Positions 57,578-64,000 of a DNA stretch of 64,000 nucleotides are shown in pieces; the stretch's first letter is position 1; every line of letters starts with the position of its first letter. A model generated the notes under the pieces. It was given only the letters and a program-made list of their open reading frames with translations. It had not been told where the DNA came from and did not search any database. Made by a program: the position numbers and the translations under genes. The DNA comes from Neofusicoccum parvum (lineage: Eukaryota > Ascomycota > Dothideomycetes > Botryosphaeriales > Botryosphaeriaceae): the NCBI GenBank assembly GCA_020912385.1, contig CP087212.1, positions 1,798,001 through 1,862,000 on the forward strand, written 5' to 3'.

Positions 57578-57829
57578 TGTTGAACAATGAGGGTTCACAG
57601 CAGCGGTATAGAGACAGTCCACGATGAGTCGTTCAATTCTTCTACCTGTTAGCCGTACACGGAAGATATACGTGTGCGTCACGTGCTACACTAAACCCCA
57701 ATTGGCTCTCGCCAATCTGGTCCTTTTCGGACCTTTGGTTTCCCAACCAGATTGCTTCTCTAGGAAACCAACTCGCTCTACAGCTGAAATCCACCCAGGT
57801 GCAGTAGCCCTTAGGCTGTTTGTTCAACA
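57578..57829 (-). repeat. Copia 5' LTR
   Basis: Second copy of the 252-bp LTR, apparently identical to 52448..52699, next to the primer-binding site. The target duplication GTTAT follows at 57830..57834. Confidence 0.96.
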
Positions 57830-58440
57830 GTTATAGCATTGGCAGCATTAAAGATCGCATAAGCTACACTGTAGAAAGCTGGGAAGATTAACGTGCTGAC
57901 CTTCTGATCCCTCCGGTGAACATAGTGTCCCGGACTGTCGGCTTGCGCGGAGATTGGACGGAGCTGAAGACCAAAGAGCGCTAAACGGCCGTCCGTCTTC
58001 TTTATACTCGAGTTTCTTATGTGTTCGATGATTTCAACGGTCGAGGGAGGAAGAATGATGGGAGGCGGCTCAGAATCCGGACCTCGATTGATGGTTACTG
58101 CGAAAAGCAAGACGAAGAGCAAGGACAATGATGAAGAGGAGGGTAGGTAAAGCCGACGTATCTGCACTTGGAATATCAACCAGAATACGAAGTGTTTCAG
58201 AAATAAGAATTGGCCTTTGCCCATCAACGAGGAGAGGTGGCGGCAAAGAATCTGGGCTCGGGCTGTTAGCTAGAGCGAGAATGAGGCAGTGAGAAGAGGT
58301 TCCGGTAAGGACGAGAGGTTCTAGCGGGAGGATTGGAGTCAGTGGTCGGCTAGCGCGAGGGTGAGACGGCGAGGAAGCGAGAAAGAGATATTTCGAGAGA
58401 TATGGTAGAAAATTTCTGGATGTCAATCATCAGCTGAAGC
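57830..58440 (+). repeat. Right half of the split repeat and adjoining dispersed-repeat copy
   Basis: Begins with the target duplication, then continues the older repeat (AACGTGCTGACCTTCTGATC matches 50,310-50,330). From about 57,960 (AAGACCAAAGAGCGC, TTTATACTCGAGTTT) to 58,400 it matches 59,750-59,930 and 50,990-51,260. Frames in it share the peptide SIKK.GR.ALFGL with the copy near 59,770, so the repeat may once have coded for something. Confidence 0.6.
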
Positions 58441-59700
58441 AAGAAGGAAATGGAATGAATTGTATGGTTGCCCTGGAATATTTACCGGCTCCCGGCTCCC
58501 TGAGAAGCCTTGCACAGCCCAAAAAGCGGTCGATACCGCCAAGTTTTCTGTATACACGATGTTGTGCTGCGCCGACTCTAGCGCCATTATTACCGCTGTA
58601 GATGGGGCTAGACAGTCCATTTAGGTGGCTACCGGGAGTTGTAGGCAAGGCACTGGGCTGACTTCTCTCTGTGATAGGTCTGAAAGAATAGTTGCAACGC
58701 AAAACACGAAGTGCATAGCACAGGATTAGACATTGTTGGAGACGATTGTTCTGCTGTAGAGAGACCGTTGGAGCGGAATTCGGTAAATGACAGGAAGAGA
58801 TCAAGTATCGTAGGACTCGCTGAGCCGGGCGTGGCTTCGTCCTCCGGGAATCTTCAGCTCTCCCCCATCTCTGACCGCGTCTGCTTCGGAGGAGTAGGTG
58901 GACAAGAGTAGGCTGAGGACTGGGATGAAGTCGTTCGGTAGAAGAATGTAGAATGGTAAATGTGAGAAACTCAAGTGATCCAGCATCAGCGTGAGTTGGG
59001 TTCCAAGGCCACTCACTTCCGGACCACACCGTTGCTTGACTTGTACGTTGATCTGCAAAGGTACGGACTTGCTCCTTTCTAGCTTGGTTTTATCCTTTCC
59101 CCAGAGTCGAGTTGTAGATTCCTGCAGATATTGGTTTATCTCGTCAAATTTAACACTTGAGGAGAAAGAAAAAAGAGAAAGTACCTTATTATTCCTACTA
59201 TACACCTGCTTCTCTCGTCTTTTAAATTTATAACGCATCAAGCTCTTATACTAAAGTTAAAGATAATAGAGGTATAGGATTTACGACAATATATTAGTAG
59301 GATGCCAAGCTTTCCCAAGTTCCCCTAATGTTCTAGCCAACACACTTTTCAACGGCTCCCATTCTAAATGTCAGTTTAAACCTAACATCCCGTACTGGAT
59401 AATCATCGTCCGAGTCCGAGGAAAGTCTCCATATTAGCGGTGCATCAGGCATACGCTTAGCAGAATCTTGGTGAAAATATCCGTGCGAAGTTTTGAGCGC
59501 TCAAGAAATATTCCGCCTGAAACACCCATATTATGAACTTTGATTTCCCTGTCGCGATGTGTGAACTTGAGCGGTCGGGTGGCGATGAGATAAATAAGTA
59601 GCGGGTCCGAACTTGGGAGATCGGTTTGTACGGAAGAGGAGACGGAGTTTAAATGAGAAATAGACGATGCGGCATCTAGACTTGGAGCACCTGTTAGAGC
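58441..59700. other. Repeat-island stretch with unassigned frames
   Basis: Frames at 58430..59029, 58801..59241 and 59434..59721 (all -) read partly protein-like sequence (LPFYILLPNDFIPVLS; KVHNMGVSGGIFLERSKL) but overlap or end abruptly and match no family I know. They may be remnants of a transposon or a broken gene. The 59,160-59,300 part is AT-rich. Confidence 0.3.
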
Positions 59701-59739
59701 GGAGGGGAGGTAGAGGAACATCTGAGTACGTCACCTGGT

Positions 59740-60075
59740 CCGGAAACAGTGGCCGAAGACCAAAGAGCGCCGGACGGCCCTGCGCTTTCTTTATACTCGG
59801 GTTTATCATGTGCTCGAGGTTTCTAGATGTCGAGTGATGGAGGAAGAGAGACCTAGGATCTTTAATCAACGAGGAGAGGCGGCGGCGAAAAAGCTGGGCT
59901 CAGACCGTCAGCAACAGCCTCCGTAAAGACATACCAACCACCTCGCCCACGATAACCTTAGCAAACACCTATCAACCCACAGACCGCCTCACCTCTCCTT
60001 GTCCTTACCGTAACCCCCTTCTTGCTGCCTCCTTCTTGCTCTGGCTGAGGCTGTTGCGGGCAAGGTAGTAGGCAT
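59740..60075. repeat. Dispersed-repeat copy with fold-back arrangement
   Basis: The part up to about 59,930 is in the forward orientation (AAGACCAAAGAGCGC, GAGGAGAGGCGGCGG, TGGGCTCAGACCGTCAGC). From about 59,935 the sequence is the reverse complement of words in 51,070-51,330 (CAACCCACAGACCGCCTC, TCCTTACCGTAACCCCC, GCTGCCTCCTTCTTG). Forward and inverted copies therefore meet head to head. Confidence 0.55.
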
Positions 60076-60341
60076 GCTGGTGAGGCAGTTGCAGGCGAGT
60101 CGGGTGGCATATTGCTGGGAATGTTGCGAGATCATGACGCTGATGTTGCCGAGGCCGAGGCCGAGGCGGAGGAGGTGTAGGAAAAGTTCGGCAGAAACAA
60201 ATGAGCCAACGGGAGAATGGGCATTGAATTTCACGTTTGTCTCGTGGATGCCGATATTACAGCCCCAGGGTCTTCTATCTCTTTCCTCTGCCCAATCTTG
60301 TTCATGCTTCCTCTCCTCCTCACGCTGCTGTTTCTTCTTTA

Positions 60342-60575
60342 TCATCTTCTTCTGGCGACTTCATGGTCGCCCAACATTCTAGGGACAGTGTGGTCACGGG
60401 CAATTTGCTCGGCTGCGTCCTCGTCCGGCTGGAGCTGTGGCTCCGACACGCCTAGCTCGCGCAGCCGCGCGATCTGATCATCCATGTCTATGATGGCGTG
60501 TTCCTGGTCAATCCAACGTGCCTTGGTGCGGGCGTCCTGCTCTCGGATGGAATTGGTATTCTTCTTGCTGTACAT
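60342..60575 (-). CDS. Possible small coiled-coil protein or exon (77 aa)
   Basis: Frame starting MYSKKNTNSIREQDARTKAR, with a charged helical stretch (DMDDQIARLRELGVSEPQL) unlike the low-complexity shadow frames around it. An overlapping frame (59989..60345) carries on in another phase with Lys/Glu-rich sequence, so an intron could join them. Family unknown; it might belong to the repeat island. Confidence 0.3.
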   Translation of the reverse strand: MYSKKNTNSIREQDARTKARWIDQEHAIIDMDDQIARLRELGVSEPQLQPDEDAAEQIARDHTVPRMLGDHEVARRR

Positions 60576-61115
60576 CTACGTCCGGACGAATGCTTCAACT
60601 ACCTATGTGTAATCCCATGGAGATGCTTTCTGAACTGACCGTGTAATTACCAAGAGATAGGTAGGCGGGTAGGTGAGGTGAAGTAAAGCGAGGTAGATGA
60701 GATGAGATGAAGAATCGCAGGTCTGGAGCTGCTGAACGGCGCCATGATGGCCTGCTTGCCTCATCGAACTTGACTATAGTCTGGTATTGTTCGACAAGAG
60801 TGTTGACATGAGGTGGCTTGTGGATGAGTTCTGGTGCAGAGGACGTTGAATAAGCGAAAAATAGCGGCTGCGGGCTATGCATCCACGGTATACACATGAT
60901 CGTAGCAGCGAAGAGTATATTACATCTGCAAAGGATGCTTTGGTCGAAAGCACACCAGTAAAATTGTATATTCAGAGAGCATAGCAACAACGATGCGCTT
61001 TCGGCATGCAGGTGTTACTAAGCGTTCAAAGTATATCCACAGTATCATCAGAAATATGTTCATGAGAAAAGTCACTAAAAGACAGCCTCCGCGCTCCGGC
61101 CTCCCACCGGCCCAC
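60576..61115. other. Intergenic region at the right edge of the repeat island
   Basis: 540 bp, including the GH53 3' flank. No gene or RNA recognised. Confidence 0.45.
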
Positions 61116-62247
61116 TCAAGCAAACATGTTCACGGACGACCTGGCGGTGGCGGAGGTCTCGGGCCAGGTGTCCCAGTTGACATCGAAGAGGATGTTGTCG
61201 TCGCAATCGCTGCCGAGGGCGGTGTTGTTGATGAAGGCGGGCTCCCAGTAGAAGATGCCGGCGCCCAAGCCATCGGGGACGTTGTTCAGCACATCGACGA
61301 CTGCGCCAACCCAGTCGGTCTGGCCCTGGGCGCTGACGGCGAAGTCGGCACTCAGGTCAACGCTGGAGCAGCTCGTCGGCCAGTCCGTCTCGGCCACGTA
61401 GAGCGGCTTCCCGTAGGTGCTGGCCAGGGTGTTGAGGCTAGTCTGCAGGGCGTCGGTCGTTGCGGCGGTGTCGAAGAACGGGTAGAAGGAGAAGCCGAGC
61501 ACGTCGACCATGTCGGTGGTCACGGTGCCCTCGTCGAAGAGGCCCTTGAACCACCACGTCATGGTGGCCTCGTCCCAGCCGTTGTTCAGGTGGATCATAA
61601 CCTGCGGCTTGGTGGCGCCGGCACTGACGGCATCGTCGACGCCGGCGCGGGCGGCGGCCCAGAGGGTGGCAAAGCCGGAGAAGTCGTTGTCGGAGATCTG
61701 GCCGGTGGGGAAGAGCATGCCCTGGATGATCTCGTTGCCGATGGAGAGGATGTCGAGGTCGACGCCGGCGTCGGAAAAGGACTGGAGCGTGGATTTGACG
61801 TAGGACCGCAGGCTGCCGGCCAGGTCCGAGGTCGACCAGGCAGACGGTGTTGCCTGGTTGGACGGGTCGGCCCAGGTGTCGGAAAGGTGCAGGTCGAGGT
61901 AGATCTTGTGGCCGGCGGATGAGAAGCGCTTCGCCAGGTCAAGCGTGTAGTCGAGGCCGTAGGCGTCGCCCGTCCAGAGCCTGTTGGGAGGGGTGTCAGG
62001 GATCAGGTGGTGGATCTGGATTCCGGATTCTGGAGTGAACTCACCTCAACCTGACGCTGTCCATACCACCAGCACCGAGGATGTCCTCGATGGTACTGGT
62101 GGAGCCCGACTCGGTCAACCAGGTCGCGCCCTGCTCCGTTTCCATGTACCCGGCAGAGGAGAGATCGTGGCCCTTGGAGAGAGCAGCAACGCCGTGGATG
62201 GCGGATGCCATCAAGGGCAGTGAGTTGATGAGAGTCTTGGACAGCAT
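61116..62247 (-). CDS. GH53 arabinogalactan endo-1,4-beta-galactanase, secreted
   Basis: Cleaves beta-1,4-galactan side chains of pectin (type-I arabinogalactan). Exons in transcript order are 62045..62247 and 61116..61980, giving 355 aa. The signal peptide is about MLSKTLINSLPLMASAIHGVAA, then the TIM-barrel: SVRLRLWTGDAYGLDYTLDLA across the intron, DLHLSDTWADP, SIGNEI with the acid/base Glu near residue 150, and YVAETDWP with the nucleophile Glu near residue 264. FYWEPAFI and NILFDVNWD close the domain. Length matches characterised fungal enzymes. Intact. Confidence 0.95.
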
Positions 62248-63825
62248 TTTGGCTTGTTCGAGATCTGGACCTCCTCCCGGTGCTAAAATGTGCAAAGGCT
62301 GGAAAGTGAAAGAAAGACTCAGAGTGGAGACGGTACAGCGATACCGGCACAGCCGGGCTTTGTTGCTGGTGTTGAAGAACGAAGGATGAAAAAACCAGGT
62401 CGTCAGAGGATCAACCGCGATGGACAGCGAAGAGAAGGGACAACGGCTGGGACCGAGCAAACCGCAGAGCGTCACATAGGATCTAAAAGCCGAGACCGAG
62501 CGCGGGAGCAACGCTTCTTAAAGCCGACATGGGGGCTGGGGATGGAGAGAGCAGCAGCACGTTTGCATTGTGACACTACGGCGGCTTGTTTCTGGTTTCG
62601 GCGGAAATTATTACTTGCGGGGACGAGCGGCAAGGCGGCTGCGCATCAAGTACAATAGGGAGAGGGCTGATCGCCGAAACACACGAGTGGCAACGATCAT
62701 CGGATTATACATACCCTTGTCGACAGCGAAACAGACCGAAACGGGGTGAACCGGGAGCTGGAGGAATGATCGACATGGTGGGAGGACTGATGTTGTCTGC
62801 CTCGCTGCATCCGGCGTGCTTGGTGACGGCGGAAGTGAAGCAGCAGAACGCGAATACGAGTGTGACGGTAGAGTAATCAATCGAGCGGTCTGGCTGCCGG
62901 ACGCAACAGCCGCTCAGCCAGGCGGGAGATTTGCAAAGTGCCGAGCCAAGAGCGCTCCGTTTCGCATCAGGAAGAGGAGTCAAACACCCTGCGCCGCGCT
63001 TCATCGCCTGCGGTTGGTTCGTTTGTAGAAACAGCGGCACCGGCTCCCCTTTGCAAGCGAGTTGGTGGGTGCGCCTTGGCAGCTGGTGTATCCACCGTGA
63101 TCAGCAGGACATGCGCAGTGCGGAGAGGCGAGAAGACAGAAGAGATGAGAGAAGTGTTGTTTCAAGTTGGTGGCCCCTCCTGAAGGAAGACCAGACCCCG
63201 GAAGCACCTTCATCCACCCTCCGATGCGCCAATCTAAGCGAGGTGCTTACCCCGGCGAGCGGCGACCACTTCAATTTGGGCTTGGTGGTCGGAGACTGAT
63301 TGAGCAGACTCCTGCACGCTGCAACATGCTGAATCAGTCCCCCTTTCTCACCAGAGGGACCAGATCCGGCTTGCTATCTCGGGCGCGTGCGATGATATAC
63401 CGGCGAACCATGACATCCCACCAGCGATATAAGACCACGAAATATAGAGCCGTTGCCCCATCCATTACGCCATCATCTCTCAAACCGTGCATGACACCGC
63501 TCCGCAGAGCCGCGTACGTCCATCTCTAAATAAAGAACAAACCCAAGGATGATGCCGACGACCAACACGTACCACCACCCCTTCGCGCCCTTCCGAACGC
63601 GTAAGCAGCCGAGAAAGGAAGCGGAAACAGCGCTCCCCCGAAAAGTGAACGACGATGCAGCAGGCGAGCGCCTTCGCAAATGATGCCTTTTTCCTCCTGT
63701 CTTCCGGAAAAAGCAAGCAGACAGAAAACGAGTGCCTATATCGCGACTCCTCACGCCTATATACTTTACAAACGGCCGTCACCGTGCTCCCAACAAGTGG
63801 TGCTCGTGAGTGTGCAGCCTCTGCT
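62248..63825. other. Intergenic region upstream of the GH53 gene
   Basis: 1.6 kb holding the GH53 promoter and the 3' flank of the next gene. Frames on both strands are short and overlap each other. No RNA gene, repeat or conserved motif recognised. Confidence 0.45.
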
Positions 63826-64000
63826 CTACGCCTCCACCTTCTCTTCCTCAGCAGCCGCGCCTGCCTCTTCAGCGTCTTTCCCCTCTTCCTTCGTCTCGCC
63901 ATCATTCTTGTCTCCGCTGGCTGTGGCCACCGACGCCGCGTCGACTGACGGCCTTGCGCTAGCCGTTGCTGCCACCGACAACCTCTTGTGGTGGCCCTGA
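63826..64000 (-). CDS. C-terminal end of an acidic, Ala/Glu-rich protein (partial)
   Basis: A minus-strand frame enters from the right edge and ends at TAG 63826..63828. It reads an Ala/Ser/Val-rich part and then a charged tail (GDKNDGETKEEGKDAEEAG, EEEKVEA), the kind of composition seen at real fungal C-termini. The opposite strand gives a Ser/Ala/Leu mirror frame, which I take to be the shadow. The family cannot be told from 57 residues. Confidence 0.45.
   Translation of the reverse strand, partial: QGHHKRLSVAATASARPSVDAASVATASGDKNDGETKEEGKDAEEAGAAAEEEKVEA

Larger units (their letters stand above)
52448..57829 (-). mobile_element. Full-length Ty1/Copia LTR retrotransposon, 5,382 bp
   Basis: Complete element on the minus strand: 5' LTR at 57578..57829, primer-binding site, one gag-pol frame, polypurine tract and 3' LTR at 52448..52699. 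Both LTRs begin TGTTGAAC and end GTTCAACA and appear identical over 252 bp. A 5-bp target duplication GTTAT flanks the element (52443..52447 and 57830..57834). Domain order is gag, zinc knuckle, protease, integrase, reverse transcriptase, RNase H, which is the Copia order. Four in-frame stops break the coding frame, so this copy is not autonomous as it stands. Confidence 0.96.

Noticed and set aside
61116..61922. 309-aa plus-strand frame opposite the GH53 gene
   Set aside because: Val/Gly-rich antisense shadow of a GH53 domain with both catalytic glutamates.

Overview
The window is nuclear DNA of a filamentous ascomycete (Pezizomycotina). The genes carry many short GT-AG introns, mostly 48-100 nt, some with a visible CTAAC-type branch site. 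Families typical of these fungi are present: Zn2Cys6 regulators, a HET-domain protein, a Crh-type GH16 enzyme, GH125, GH53 and a 14-TM MFS transporter. A Copia retrotransposon carries mutations of the repeat-induced (RIP) type. A narrower placement such as Dothideomycetes is only a guess. All exon joins were worked out by hand from splice signals, frame continuity and family motifs; no alignment or transcript data were available.

Positions 1-31 kb are a dense housekeeping block. In order it holds a 5'-truncated CLC chloride channel/exchanger with CBS domains (+), the E3 ligase RAD18 (+), the ESCRT-III-like protein CHM7/CHMP7 (-), mitochondrial 3-hydroxyisobutyrate dehydrogenase (-), and RNA polymerase III subunit RPC37/RPC5 (-). 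RPC37 is divergent from DDB1 (+). Then come an orphan protein (-), a DHA14-type MFS transporter (+), the phosphoinositide phosphatase FIG4 (-), a membrane-anchored Crh-like GH16 transglycosylase (-), and an ASNSD1-like amidotransferase (-) divergent from the Rab5-type GEF VPS9 (+). Positions 31-45 kb are more accessory: two divergent Zn2Cys6 transcription factors, a GH125 alpha-mannosidase, a decayed coding stretch, an intron-containing tRNA-Thr(CGU), a secreted sulfatase and a HET-domain protein. Positions 45-50 kb are gene-poor and hold one secreted FAD-linked (BBE/GOOX-type) oxidase.

Positions 50-60.5 kb form a repeat island. Old, diverged copies of a dispersed repeat surround a full-length 5.38 kb Ty1/Copia element on the minus strand. 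It has identical 252-bp LTRs, a GTTAT target duplication, a primer-binding site matching the anticodon arm of initiator tRNA-Met, and one long gag-pol frame broken by four stops. All four stops fit CpA-to-TpA mutation. It sits inside an older repeat copy. After the island come a secreted GH53 endo-galactanase (-) and the C-terminal end of an acidic protein (-).

The housekeeping genes do not form one pathway, although RAD18 and DDB1 both act in UV/replication-damage response. The secreted enzymes (sulfatase, GH125, oxidase, GH53, Crh) fit a saprobic or host-associated fungus that acts on external and its own polysaccharides. No convincing new multi-gene system was found. The most informative features are the nested RIP-marked Copia insertion, the fold-back repeat family, an in-frame intron in the VPS9 domain, and the oxidase that lacks the second flavin-linking cysteine.
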